This document shows positions 1-7,840 of a stretch of DNA of 64,000 nucleotides, in pieces. The notes under the pieces are model-generated. The model made no database searches and was not told the DNA's origin. It saw nothing but the letters and a program-made list of their open reading frames with translations. A program made the position numbers and the translations under genes. Every line of letters begins with the position of its first letter. Position 1 is the stretch's first letter. This DNA is from Derxia gummosa DSM 723 (GTDB lineage: Bacteria; Pseudomonadota; Gammaproteobacteria; Burkholderiales; Burkholderiaceae_E), in the NCBI RefSeq assembly GCF_000482785.1, contig NZ_AXWS01000013.1, positions 124,001 to 188,000 of the forward strand, given 5' to 3'.

Positions 1-645
1 CCGCGCGAATTCGACGAGAACACCGCCCTCGACGCGGCCATGGGCTGCTTCTGGCATCGCGGCTACGAGGCGACCTCGATGCGCGACCTGGGCGCCGACA
101 TGGGCATGACGGCGGCGAGCATCTACAACGCCTTCGGCGACAAGGCCGCGCTGTTCCGGCGCGCGCTGGAGCACTACCTCGACGGCGCGGCGCGCGAGCG
201 CATCGCGCGGCTGGAGCAGATGCCGTCGCCGCGCGCGGCGGTGATGGCCTTTCTCGACGAACTGGTCGATGCCTCGGCGCGCGACCGGGCGAAGCGCGGC
301 TGCATGCTGGTCAACACCGCGCTCGAACTCGGGCCGCACGACGCCGAGATGCGCAGACTCGTGGGGCGCGAGCTGGCGGCGATCGAGGGCTTCTTCCGGG
401 GCCGGTTGCGCGCGGCCGACGCGGCGGGCGAACTGCCGCCGGGCAGCAGTCCCGATGATCTCGCGCGGCTGCTGCTCGGGCTGCTGCTGGGCATCCGCGT
501 GCTGGCGCGCTCGAAGCCGCAACGCGCCCTGCTCGAAGGCATGCTGCGGCCGGTGCGCGGGCTGCTCGGGCTGGCATGCGACGGCGACGGCGCGACCGCC
601 GGCAGCCTCGCCGACGAGGCCGAACCGGCGGACGCGAGCGCCTGA
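1..645 (+). CDS. TetR/AcrR-family regulator, 5' end outside window
   Basis: The frame is open from base 1 (PREFDENTALDAAMG), so the true start lies before the window; the ATG at 40 is inside the DNA-binding domain. The visible N-terminus is a TetR helix-turn-helix (RGYEATSMRDLGADMGM, then SIYNAFGDKAALF), followed by an all-helical ligand domain with the GCMLVN element common in AcrR-type repressors. The tail is acidic and alanine-rich. The downstream gene is convergent, so the target is probably upstream and out of sight. It resembles the TetR at 2362-2943 in the first helices but is not a copy of it. Confidence 0.9.
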   Translation, partial: PREFDENTALDAAMGCFWHRGYEATSMRDLGADMGMTAASIYNAFGDKAALFRRALEHYLDGAARERIARLEQMPSPRAAVMAFLDELVDASARDRAKRGCMLVNTALELGPHDAEMRRLVGRELAAIEGFFRGRLRAADAAGELPPGSSPDDLARLLLGLLLGIRVLARSKPQRALLEGMLRPVRGLLGLACDGDGATAGSLADEAEPADASA

Positions 646-666
646 CGCGGCGCCGGCCGCACGGCA

Positions 667-1227
667 TCACGGCCGCCCGAGCGCCTCCACTCGCGCCTGG
701 ATCGCCGCCACGCCAGCGCTCGCGCAGCGCTCATCGAGGGCGCCGCCGGGCGCGCCGCCCACGCCGAGCGCGGCGAGCGTCTCCTCGCCACGCCGGATCG
801 CCACACCGCCCGCGAGCAGGATCACGTTCGGCACCGACGCGAGCGCCGGGCCGGTCGGCGTGCGGCCGACCTTCTCGGCGAGCGCGCCGGTGGTGGCCGC
901 GCCGAAGATCGGCCCGAGCGTCACCGCCGTGTAGGCCTTGCGGAAGGCGGTGTCGCGGGTGTGGATGGTGCTGTGGTCGCCGCGCAGGAAGGCGCGCTCG
1001 ACGCCGGCCGCGTCCACCACCGAGGCCGAGACGCGATGGCCGTCGGCCTCGCAGGCGCGGATGGCTTCCCGCGCCGCCGTGTGGGCGAGTTCCAACGGCA
1101 GCGTGACGCCGCTGGTGAGCACCTGAGCGCCGGCGGGCAAGGCCGCGGCGGCGGTCAGCACCCAGCCGGCGACGGCGAAGCCCAGCCGGGCCGCGCGCAG
1201 CGTTGCAAAGGCTTGCGACGCATCCAT
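667..1227 (-). CDS. Secreted GlcG/HbpS-family (DUF336) heme-binding-like protein
   Basis: 186 residues with an N-terminal hydrophobic stretch (about residues 15-35, ending ALPAGAQ) that reads as a signal peptide, so a periplasmic protein. The body is a GlcG/HbpS domain: VVDAAGVERAFLRGDHS, then RDTAFRKAYTAVTL and the glycine-rich NVILLAGGVAIRRG. Family members bind heme or small ligands, and many have no assigned role. It sits 8 bp downstream of the alpha/beta hydrolase gene on the same strand, so the two probably form an operon under the TetR site at 2292-2310. A copy of the 14-bp palindrome (1204-1217) lies in its first codons (SQAFATL). Confidence 0.85.
   Translation of the reverse strand: MDASQAFATLRAARLGFAVAGWVLTAAAALPAGAQVLTSGVTLPLELAHTAAREAIRACEADGHRVSASVVDAAGVERAFLRGDHSTIHTRDTAFRKAYTAVTLGPIFGAATTGALAEKVGRTPTGPALASVPNVILLAGGVAIRRGEETLAALGVGGAPGGALDERCASAGVAAIQARVEALGRP
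1204..1217. repeat. 14-bp dispersed palindrome, copy 1
   Basis: TGCAAAGGCTTGCG, 13 of 14 bases palindromic type, inside the start of the HbpS-like gene. See the finding on the dispersed palindrome. Confidence 0.7.
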
Positions 1228-1235
1228 CGCCGGCC

Positions 1236-2192
1236 TCAGGCGAGAAAGCGGCGGCGGATCAGCCCGGCGATGCCGGCCGCGTCCTCCTCCAGCGCGAAAT
1301 GCCCGCTGTCGAACAGATGCAGCTCGGCATCGTTCAGCTCGCGCACCATGGCTTCGGCGCCCGGCACGAGGAAGAACGGGTCGCCGCTGCCCCAGGTCAC
1401 GAGGGTCGGGGGCTGGTGCTCGCGCATCCAGTCGGCCCAGGCGTCGTAGCGCGCGACGTTGCTGGCGTAGTCGCGGAACAGCGCGAGCTGGCGCTCGGTC
1501 GCGCCCTCGCGGTCGAGCGTGGTGGCCTGGTCATGGGTCCAGGCGTCGGGGTCGAGACCGTCGGGATCGCGCGCGCCGGCGGTGTACTGGAACTTCGTCA
1601 TCTCGGCCGTGAGCAGCTGGCGCGCGTTGCGGTCGTCGTTCTGCTGCCAGAGCGGCATGAACACGTCGGCGGCGGCCTGGCTCACGCCTTCCATGCGGAA
1701 GTTGGCGTTCTGGATCACGAAGCCGGCCACGCGCGCCGGGTCCGTCACCGCGAGGCGCATGCCGACCGGGCCGCCGTAGTCCTGCATGTAGAACACGGCG
1801 CGGCGCACTTCGAGCCGGTCGAGCAGGCGATCGACGGTGGCGGCGAGATTGTCGAAGGTCCAGTCGTAGTCGGCCGGCGCCGATGAATGGCCGAAGCCCG
1901 GATAGTCGGGCGCGATCACGCGGAAGCGGTCGGCCAGCAGCGGAATGAGCTTGCGGAACATGTGCGACGACGACGGGAAACCATGCAGCAGCACGATGGC
2001 CGGGCCGTCGGCCGGACCGGCCTCGCGCCAGAACAGCTCGACGCCGTCGATGGTGGCGCGGCGGCTGCGCACGACGGGCAGGGCGGGCGCGGCGGGCAGC
2101 GGCGGCTGGCCGCCGCCGTCGGGAGCGACACGGGCGGGTTCGAGCGACAGGCCGCTGGCGAGCCAGTGGCGAAGCGATTGCATGAGCGACAT
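1236..2192 (-). CDS. Alpha/beta-hydrolase, haloalkane-dehalogenase/epoxide-hydrolase type
   Basis: 318 residues. The fold is marked by LLHGFPSSSHMF (oxyanion region, about 69-79), PDYPGFGHSSAP (about 95-106), and a nucleophile elbow reading MQDYGGPVG, so the predicted nucleophile is Asp138 rather than Ser. That is the arrangement of haloalkane dehalogenases and epoxide hydrolases. Asp271 (WGSGDPFF) and His298 (FDSGHFALEE) complete a plausible triad. There is a 40-residue N-terminal extension and no clear signal peptide. It is first in a two-gene operon with the HbpS-like gene. A TetR-type operator lies about 100 bp upstream. The substrate cannot be told from sequence. Confidence 0.85.
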   Translation of the reverse strand: MSLMQSLRHWLASGLSLEPARVAPDGGGQPPLPAAPALPVVRSRRATIDGVELFWREAGPADGPAIVLLHGFPSSSHMFRKLIPLLADRFRVIAPDYPGFGHSSAPADYDWTFDNLAATVDRLLDRLEVRRAVFYMQDYGGPVGMRLAVTDPARVAGFVIQNANFRMEGVSQAAADVFMPLWQQNDDRNARQLLTAEMTKFQYTAGARDPDGLDPDAWTHDQATTLDREGATERQLALFRDYASNVARYDAWADWMREHQPPTLVTWGSGDPFFLVPGAEAMVRELNDAELHLFDSGHFALEEDAAGIAGLIRRRFLA

Positions 2193-2291
2193 GGTGGTCT
2201 CCGGGTTCAGGCGGTTTGCAGATGGGGCGCGTCTTGTTGCGACAGGCTGGACTCGACGGCGCGCGTCATCTCGTCGGCGAGTGACTGACTA

Positions 2292-2310
2292 AACGGAACG
2301 ATCAGTCCGT
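2292..2310. promoter_or_regulatory. Predicted TetR operator before the hydrolase operon
   Basis: AACGGAACGATCAGTCCGT is an imperfect palindrome (CGGA..GATC..TCCG). It matches 16 of 19 bases with the site at 2963-2981 in front of the TetR gene. It sits between the tetR terminator and the hydrolase start, where a repressor would block that promoter. The assignment to the TetR at 2362-2943 is inferred. Confidence 0.65.
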
Positions 2311-2318
2311 ATAAGACG

Positions 2319-2346
2319 AAAAAAAGGCGGATGCCTTACATCCGCC
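2319..2346 (-). terminator. Rho-independent terminator of the tetR gene
   Basis: Read on the minus strand: a perfect 7-bp stem (GGCGGAT/ATCCGCC at 2326-2332 and 2340-2346) with a 7-nt loop, followed by seven U. It lies 15 bp past the TGA of the TetR gene and separates it from the hydrolase operon. Confidence 0.85.
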
Positions 2347-2361
2347 AAACATGAAGCCGGT

Positions 2362-2943
2362 TCAGGCGACGGCCGCGATCGCCGCGTCGGCCATCGCGCG
2401 CAGCGCCGCCGGACTTCGATCGACGCGCGCCGCCACGTTCAGGCCGAGCGCCACGGCGAGCAGCATCTGCGACAGGCCCTCGACATCGCGGCCGGGCGCG
2501 ATCTCGCCGCTGGCCTGGCCGCGTTCGAGCAGCGCGAGCAGTTCGGCGCGCAGCGCGCGCAGCCCGTCGGCGACGAAGGCCTGCACGCGCGGGTCGGCCG
2601 TGGCGAGCGCGGTTGCGGTGTTGGTGATGAGGCAGCCGTCGGGCAGCGCGGCGTCGCAGCAGGTGTCGATCTGATGCGCGAAGAACTCGCGCAGGCCGGC
2701 GCGCACGGTGCGCGCCTCGCGCAGCGCGCGCACCCGCGCCAGCACGAACTGCCCGACGTAGCGCCGCGCCGCCGCCTCGAACAGCCCGAGCTTGTCGCCG
2801 AAGCTGTCGTACAGGCTGGAGCGGCTCAGGCCGGTGGCGCCGAGCAGGTCGGGAATGCTCGTGGCCTCGTAGCCCTGGCGCCAGAACACCCGCATCGCCG
2901 CGTCGAGCACGGCGTCTTCATCGAATTCACGTTGTCTTGCCAT
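2362..2943 (-). CDS. TetR/AcrR-family transcriptional repressor
   Basis: 193 residues from the ATG at 2943 (MARQREFDEDAVLDAAM). The open frame continues far upstream, but only this start gives a normal TetR length. The HTH is at about residues 25-47 (GYEATSIPDLLGATGLSRSS, then LYDSFGDKLGLF); the rest is a helical ligand domain with CLITNT. It has its own terminator (2319-2346) and near-identical palindromes both upstream (2963-2981) and before the hydrolase operon (2292-2310). This fits an autoregulated repressor of the hydrolase/HbpS genes. The inducer is unknown. Confidence 0.9.
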   Translation of the reverse strand: MARQREFDEDAVLDAAMRVFWRQGYEATSIPDLLGATGLSRSSLYDSFGDKLGLFEAAARRYVGQFVLARVRALREARTVRAGLREFFAHQIDTCCDAALPDGCLITNTATALATADPRVQAFVADGLRALRAELLALLERGQASGEIAPGRDVEGLSQMLLAVALGLNVAARVDRSPAALRAMADAAIAAVA

Positions 2944-2962
2944 GAGCCGGAGACTAGCATTG

Positions 2963-2981
2963 AACGGAACAAACAGTCCGG
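2963..2981. promoter_or_regulatory. Predicted TetR operator before tetR
   Basis: AACGGAACAAACAGTCCGG shares 16 of 19 bases with the site at 2292-2310. It fills most of the 44-bp gap between the quinone oxidoreductase gene and the tetR start, consistent with autoregulation. Confidence 0.65.
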
Positions 2982-2987
2982 AAAGTG

Positions 2988-3977
2988 TCAGGGATGAAGA
3001 ACGAGCTTTCCCGTGCTGGCGCGGCTCTCCAGCAGCCGGTGGGCCTCGCCCGCCTGTTCCAGCGGCAGCCGGGCGCCGATCACCGTGCGCAGCCGGCCTT
3101 GCGCATGCAGCGCGCACAGCTCGCGCCAGTCGGCATGCAGCCGCTCGGGCGTGAGCAGCGGCGCGAGCGCGAAGCCCGTGACCGACTGGTTGCGGAAGAT
3201 GAGCGCGAGCAGTTCGGGCACGCCGAACGCGAAGCGCTGGATGTTGAGCGCGCCGTAGACGACGAGATTGCCGCGCGGCGCAAGCAGGCCGAGCGCGGCG
3301 GGCGTGAAGTCGCCGCCGACCGAATCGTGGATCACGTCGGGGCCGAAGCCGCCGGCGGCCGCGCGCACCCGCTCGATCCAGTCCGGCGCGCGGTAGTCGA
3401 TCGCGGCATCGGCGCCGAGGCTCGTCGCCAGCGCGCATTTGGCCGGGCCGCCCGCAAGCGCTGTCACCGTCGCGGCGCCGGCTTCGCGCAGCAGTTGCAC
3501 GAGCAGGCCGCCGACGCCGCCGGCCGCCGCGCTCACCAGCGCCGAGCGGCCGGCCACCGGCACGTGGCGCGCGAGCGCGAGCGCGGTCAGGCCCTGGACC
3601 TGGAGCGCGACCGCGTCGTCCCAGCCGAGGCCGTCGGGCAGGGGCAGCGCGAGCGCGGCGTCGATCACCACTTCGCTCGCGTAACCGCCCGCGAACACGC
3701 CGGCCGCGAACAGCGGCGCGGCGACGCGCTGGCCGACGGCGAGGCGGGTCACGCCGGCGCCGAGCGCGTCGATCGTGCCGGCGGCCTCGCAGCCGGGCAG
3801 CCAGGGCAGGGCGGGCGTCATCGCGTAACGGTTCTCGCGCATGAGCGTCTCGGCGAAGTTGACGCCGGCGGCGTGCACGCGCACGCGGATCTGGCCCGGG
3901 CCGGGTTCGGGCGCTGGGAGTTCGACGACGCGGAACTGGTCGGTGCCGCCGAAGCGGTCGAGCTGGATGGCTTTCAT
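2988..3977 (-). CDS. Zinc-type MDR NAD(P)H:quinone oxidoreductase-like protein
   Basis: 329 residues from ATG 3977 (MKAIQLDRFGGTDQF). The frame extends 28 codons further, but family members start here. The N-terminal GroES-like domain has VHAAGVNFAETLMRENRY and PGCEAAGTIDALG. The Rossmann half has SAAAGGVGGLLVQLLREAG (NADP-binding glycine motif) and GPDVIHDSVGG. The zinc-ligand cysteines of alcohol dehydrogenases are absent, pointing to a quinone-oxidoreductase/enoyl-reductase-type enzyme. It is divergent from an HxlR regulator, a common pairing for quinone reductases. A palindrome copy (3453-3466) encodes VTALAG here. Confidence 0.85.
   Translation of the reverse strand: MKAIQLDRFGGTDQFRVVELPAPEPGPGQIRVRVHAAGVNFAETLMRENRYAMTPALPWLPGCEAAGTIDALGAGVTRLAVGQRVAAPLFAAGVFAGGYASEVVIDAALALPLPDGLGWDDAVALQVQGLTALALARHVPVAGRSALVSAAAGGVGGLLVQLLREAGAATVTALAGGPAKCALATSLGADAAIDYRAPDWIERVRAAAGGFGPDVIHDSVGGDFTPAALGLLAPRGNLVVYGALNIQRFAFGVPELLALIFRNQSVTGFALAPLLTPERLHADWRELCALHAQGRLRTVIGARLPLEQAGEAHRLLESRASTGKLVLHP
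3453..3466. repeat. 14-bp dispersed palindrome, copy 2
   Basis: CGCAAGCGCTGTCA. On the coding (minus) strand it is GTG ACA GCG CTT GCG (VTALA), using the locally rare codons ACA and CTT. Confidence 0.7.
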
Positions 3978-4075
3978 GGAGGAGGTGCCGGCGAGTGGAT
4001 CGGATCGCCAGAGTCGCGCCGCCGCCGTCCGCGCCGCTACCCACCGTTCTCCGACCTGCACACCGGATGGTGGGC

Positions 4076-4537
4076 ATGAGCCGGCCCGTCAAGCATCTGC
4101 CGCCGCTGCCGGCCGAACGCGCGCTCAAGGTGATCGCCGGGCGCGGCAAGGCGGTGATCCTGCACCGGCTGTTCGACGGGCCGATGCGGCTGTCGGCGCT
4201 GGAGCGCGCCCTGCCCGACCTGAGCCAGAAGGTGCTGATCGCCCAGCTGCGCGAGCTGGAAGCGCACGGCGTGGTGAGCCGCCGCGTGCATCCCGAGCTG
4301 CCGCCGCGCGTCGAATACGCCGCCACGCCGCTCGGGCTGAGCCTCGCGCCGCTGCTCGCGGCGCTGTGCGACTGGGGCCGGCGGCACGCGCATGCGCTGG
4401 GCGAGGCCGGCCGGCTTGCCTGCGCGAGCGACGCACGCGCCAGCCGGGACGCCGAGGCCGGCGCGCCGACATCCCCCGGCGGGCGCGCCGACACGCCGCC
4501 TGTCGCGGCCGATCCGCCGTCCGCGCCCGCACTGTAA
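4076..4537 (+). CDS. HxlR-family winged-helix regulator
   Basis: 153 residues from ATG 4076; an in-frame ATG at 4067 is an alternative. The winged helix spans about residues 10-100: LKVIAGRGKAVILHRLFDG, LSALERALPDLSQKVL, LRELEAHGVVSRR, then YAATPLGLSLAPLL, all typical HxlR signatures. The C-terminal 45 residues are Ala/Pro/Asp-rich and likely disordered. HxlR proteins often sense quinones or electrophiles, and the divergent neighbour is a quinone-reductase-like gene, so a local sensor-target pair is likely. A CCCACC/GGTGGG inverted repeat (4040-4045, 4069-4074) lies in the shared promoter. Its TAA stop is embedded in the ECF-like -35 element before the next gene. Confidence 0.85.
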   Translation: MSRPVKHLPPLPAERALKVIAGRGKAVILHRLFDGPMRLSALERALPDLSQKVLIAQLRELEAHGVVSRRVHPELPPRVEYAATPLGLSLAPLLAALCDWGRRHAHALGEAGRLACASDARASRDAEAGAPTSPGGRADTPPVAADPPSAPAL

Positions 4538-4559
4538 GAAGCCGGCGCGCCGCGCGACC
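4534..4559 (+). promoter_or_regulatory. ECF-sigma-like promoter before the histidine kinase
   Basis: GTAAG, 16 nt, then CGACC. The surrounding 33 bp (4532-4564) match the element at 8418-8450 at 30 of 33 positions. The -10-like box ends 8 nt before the kinase ATG, so a transcript from here would have almost no leader. Confidence 0.55.
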
Positions 4560-4567
4560 AAGCCGGC

Positions 4568-6094
4568 ATGAACGCCTCGCCCCACTTCGCCCGCCGTCTG
4601 GCGCGCCGCGTGCTCGCCCAGCTGGGCCTGAGCGCGCGGCTGTGCATCGTCTTCACCGTGCTGCTCGCGGCGGCCTCGGGCGGCACGGTGATCGTGCAGA
4701 TGCGGCTCGACGAACTGCGCGAGCAGGAGATCGTGCAAAGGCTCTCGGCCGGACTCGCCACCCACATCGCCGGCAACGCGGCGCTGATGCGGCGCGACGG
4801 TCTCGACCCGGTGGCGGTGCGCGAGCTGTTCGCCAAGTTCATGGACGTGAACCCGGCGGTCGAGGTCTATCTGCTCGATCTGGACGGCCGCATCATCGGC
4901 CACGCGGCGCCGCCGGGCCGGCTGCGGCTCGACCGCGTGGACCTCGGGCCGGTGCGCGACTTCATGCGCGGCCGGCCGATGCCGGTGCTCGGCGACGACC
5001 CGCGCCAGCCCGGGCTGCGCAAGGTGTTCAGCGCCGCGCCGGTGCGCGTCGATGGCCGGCCGGCCTGCTATGTGTACGTGGTGCTGATGGGCGAGGAGCA
5101 CGACGCGATCGCGGCCCAGGGCCGGCCCGACCATCTGCTCGGCCTGCTGCTGCGCTCGGCCGGGCTGGTGTTCGCGCTGGTGCTGGTGGCCGGGCTGGTG
5201 GCGCTGCGCATGATCACGCGCCCGCTGGTCGAGCTGACCGCCGCCGTGCGCGGCTACACCGCCGACGGCCGCCCGGCCGGCGGCCCGCTCGCGCCGCCGG
5301 CGGCCGGCGCGGCCGCGCCGCCGCGCGACGAGATCGCGCTGCTCGGCCAGACCTTCGCGCAGATGACCGCGCGCATCGGCGAGCAATGGCGCGCCCTCAC
5401 CGAGCAGGACGAGCAGCGGCGCGAACTCGTGGCCAACATCTCGCACGACCTGCGCACGCCGCTCACCTCGCTGCACGGCTATCTCGAAACCCTGCTGGTC
5501 AAGGCCGACAGCCTGCCCGCCGCCGACCGCCGCCGCTATCTCGAAACCGCACTCGCGCAAAGCCGCAAGGTCGGCCGGCTGGCGCAGGAACTGTTCGAGC
5601 TCGCGCGGCTGGAATACGGCGTGGTGCGGCCCGATCCCGAGAACTTCTCGCTCGCCGAACTCGCGCACGACGTGCTCCAGAAGTTCGAGCTGCCGGGCGC
5701 GGCGCGCGGCCTGCGCCTGCGCGCCGACATCGCGCCGGGGCTGCCGCCGGTCACGGCCGACGTGGCGCTGATCGAACGGGTGCTGACCAATCTGGTGGAC
5801 AACGCGATCCGCCACACGCCGGCCGGTGGCGACATCGAGCTGCGCCTGCGCCACGAGGGCCGGCAGGTGATCGTGCGGGTCAGCGACAGCGGGCCGGGCA
5901 TCGCGCCCGCGCTGCGGCCGCTGCTGTTCACGCGCGCCGCCTTCGCGGTGGCGTCGAAGCAGGGCGGCGGCTGCGGCGGCCTGGGGCTGGTGATCGTGCG
6001 CCGCATCCTCGAACTGCATGGCAGCGAGATCCGGCTGCTGCGCGAGGTCGGGCGCGGCGCGGTGTTCAGCTTTCCGCTCGCGGCGGGGGGATGA
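4568..6094 (+). CDS. Membrane sensor histidine kinase, no adjacent response regulator
   Basis: 508 residues. TM1 is about 22-45 and TM2 about 190-214, flanking a ~145-residue periplasmic sensor region. Then come a HAMP segment, HisKA with the phospho-acceptor His293 in NISHDLRTPLTSLHG, and HATPase with the N box (NLVDNAIRHT, about 408-417), G1 (DSGPG, 440-444) and G2 (GGLGLVIV). Both flanking genes are unrelated (HxlR upstream, convergent DUF4148 downstream), so its partner must be elsewhere. It is preceded by the same promoter-like element as the DUF1223/MrpX cluster, which suggests shared stress regulation. The signal is unknown. Confidence 0.9.
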   Translation: MNASPHFARRLARRVLAQLGLSARLCIVFTVLLAAASGGTVIVQMRLDELREQEIVQRLSAGLATHIAGNAALMRRDGLDPVAVRELFAKFMDVNPAVEVYLLDLDGRIIGHAAPPGRLRLDRVDLGPVRDFMRGRPMPVLGDDPRQPGLRKVFSAAPVRVDGRPACYVYVVLMGEEHDAIAAQGRPDHLLGLLLRSAGLVFALVLVAGLVALRMITRPLVELTAAVRGYTADGRPAGGPLAPPAAGAAAPPRDEIALLGQTFAQMTARIGEQWRALTEQDEQRRELVANISHDLRTPLTSLHGYLETLLVKADSLPAADRRRYLETALAQSRKVGRLAQELFELARLEYGVVRPDPENFSLAELAHDVLQKFELPGAARGLRLRADIAPGLPPVTADVALIERVLTNLVDNAIRHTPAGGDIELRLRHEGRQVIVRVSDSGPGIAPALRPLLFTRAAFAVASKQGGGCGGLGLVIVRRILELHGSEIRLLREVGRGAVFSFPLAAGG

Positions 6095-6167
6095 GGCGCG
6101 CGGTCGCCGGAAGACCAGGCGCCGGCCGACCCGGAAGAAGCGGCGCCGCGCCGACGAGGCCGACGGC

Positions 6168-6569
6168 TCAGCTCGCCGGGTACATGGCCGGGGCGCGGTC
6201 GCGCGGCGCGAGGCCGTCCTCGCCGATCGGCGCGAGGCCGAGCCGCAGCGCCTCGGCCAGTTCGGCCTTCACCTCGGCGCGGCTGCGCGCGACGACCGCG
6301 CGCGCCGGGAAGGCGGCCGGGTTGCGCTCGCGCGGCGTGAGGCCGTCCTCGCCCACCGGCGCGTCGCCGAGGCGCAGCGCCTCGGCCAGTTCGGCGCGCA
6401 CCTGCTCGCGCGTGAGCGCGCGGCCCTCGGCCGGCGCCTCGAACAGCGCGCCGCGATAGGGCTCGGCCAGGCGCTGTTCGAGGTCGGTCGCGGGAATGCC
6501 GGCCGCATGGGCGGCGGCGCCGGACAGGGTGAGCGCGAGCGTGGCGAGGAGAAGGGAAGTCTTGTTCAT
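6168..6569 (-). CDS. Secreted protein with two DUF4148 repeats
   Basis: 133 residues. The first ~22 form a clean signal peptide (MNKTSLLLATLALTLSGAAAHA). The mature part carries two copies of the DUF4148 core, about 45 residues apart: REQVRAELAEALRLGDAPVG and RAEVKAELAEALRLGLAPIG, each followed by EDGL-P-R. The family is abundant in Burkholderiales, periplasmic, and without a known function. The gene stands alone between a convergent kinase gene and a same-strand LysR. The perfect inverted repeat at 6591-6607 lies 22 bp upstream of its start and may be its operator. Confidence 0.85.
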   Translation of the reverse strand: MNKTSLLLATLALTLSGAAAHAAGIPATDLEQRLAEPYRGALFEAPAEGRALTREQVRAELAEALRLGDAPVGEDGLTPRERNPAAFPARAVVARSRAEVKAELAEALRLGLAPIGEDGLAPRDRAPAMYPAS

Positions 6570-6590
6570 GAGGGCTCCGTGGCTGGGTTG

Positions 6591-6607
6591 ATCGGGACCG
6601 TCCCGAT
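6591..6607. promoter_or_regulatory. Perfect inverted repeat before the DUF4148 gene
   Basis: ATCGGGA-CCG-TCCCGAT, 7-bp arms and a 3-nt centre, 22 bp upstream of the DUF4148 start. No run of T follows on either strand, so an operator is likelier than a terminator. Confidence 0.5.
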
Positions 6608-6684
6608 GCTGTGAAGACCGCCGGAGCCCGCCTTTCCTGTCATGCCCGGGCGTGACATGCGTAACCGGAATTTGCGACGCGGCT

Positions 6685-7659
6685 TCAGGCTTCGGTGCCG
6701 ATCGCCGCGTCGGCGTCGGCGCGCGCGGCGGCGCGGGCCGGGGCGCCGGCTGGTCCGCCCGCGAGCGCGGCGCGCAGCGCCGGCACCATGAAATCGACCA
6801 GCGCCCGGGTGCGCGCGGTCGCGGCGCGGCTGCGCGCGAACACCACATGCACCGGCAGCGGCGGCGGTTCGCGCTCGGTCAGCAGGCGCAGCAGCCGGCC
6901 CTCGGCGAGCGCCGCGTCGGCCTGGTAGGACAGCACGCAGGTCAGGCCGTGGCCGTCGAGCGCCGAGGCGATCGCGGCGTCGGCGCTGTTGACCGTGAGG
7001 CGCGGCCGGATGCGCACCTGGCGCGGCCGCGCGTCGCCGGGCGCGGCGCCGAAGCTCCAGACCTCGCCCGGCGTGATCTGGCTGAAGCTGATGCAGGGCA
7101 GGGCGGCGAGATCGGCCGGCTCGCGCGGCGCGCCGACGCGCGCGACCAGCGCCGGGCTTGCGACCACCACGCGGCTCACCTCGCCCACCTTCACCGCGAC
7201 CAGGCTCGAATCGGGCAGATGGCCGATGCGCACCGCCGCGTCGATGCCCTCGTCCACCACGCTGGCCACGCGGTCGAGCAGCAGCAGCCGCGCCTGCACC
7301 GCCGCGTGCCGGTCGAGAAAGGCATCGAGCAGCGGCCGCACCACCAGCCGCCCGAACAGGCGCGGCGCGGTGAGCGTGAGCAGGCCGCGCGGCAGCGCGC
7401 GTTCGCTGGCGGCGCCGGCCTCGATCGTCGCGACCTGCTCCAGCACCGCGCGGCTGGTCGCGAGCCAGGTCTCGCCCAGCTCGGTCAGGCGCAGCGAGCG
7501 CGTGGTGCGCACCAGCAGCGGCGCGCCCGCGCGCGCTTCGAGCAGGCCGATCGCGCGGCTCACCGCCGCCGGCGTGCGGCCGAGCCTGCGGCCGGCGCGG
7601 GCCATGCTGCCTTCATCCACCACCGCCACGAAGACGGCCATTGCATCGAGTCGATCCAT
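6685..7659 (-). CDS. LysR-family transcriptional regulator
   Basis: 324 residues from ATG 7659 (MDRLDAMAVFVAVVDEGS). The winged HTH covers residues 1-60 (SMARAGRRLGRTPAAVSRAI, LLVRTTRSLRLTELG). The effector-binding domain follows, with the typical ALPCISFS segment. The C-terminus is an Ala/Asp-rich tail of about 25 residues. It is of the CrgA/AaeR-like subgroup by its start. It is divergent from the AhpD-like gene at 7841 and probably controls it from the 181-bp shared region. No clear T-N11-A box could be fixed there. Confidence 0.88.
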   Translation of the reverse strand: MDRLDAMAVFVAVVDEGSMARAGRRLGRTPAAVSRAIGLLEARAGAPLLVRTTRSLRLTELGETWLATSRAVLEQVATIEAGAASERALPRGLLTLTAPRLFGRLVVRPLLDAFLDRHAAVQARLLLLDRVASVVDEGIDAAVRIGHLPDSSLVAVKVGEVSRVVVASPALVARVGAPREPADLAALPCISFSQITPGEVWSFGAAPGDARPRQVRIRPRLTVNSADAAIASALDGHGLTCVLSYQADAALAEGRLLRLLTEREPPPLPVHVVFARSRAATARTRALVDFMVPALRAALAGGPAGAPARAAARADADAAIGTEA

Positions 7660-7840
7660 GCGGGGCTTTCCGGTTGCGCGCGAATCCGCGCGGGCCTGCG
7701 GGAGTCGGCCGGAACGCGCCGGCATTACATGCGCCGCGCGCAACAGTGGCTTGCGGGCGCGGCGGATTCTCCCGGCGCGCGGCGCGCTCCAACCTTCGCT
7801 TCGCCCGCCAGACGCGGGCTTCAACGCAAAAGGAGCATCC

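Noticed and set aside
4735-4748. TGCAAAGGCTCTCG as a 19th copy of the dispersed palindrome
   Set aside because: Right half fits poorly (CTCTCG for CTTNCA); left out of the count.
2362-4842. 826-residue minus frame ending in the TetR gene
   Set aside because: Only the last 193 codons form a TetR protein; the rest is antisense to other real genes.
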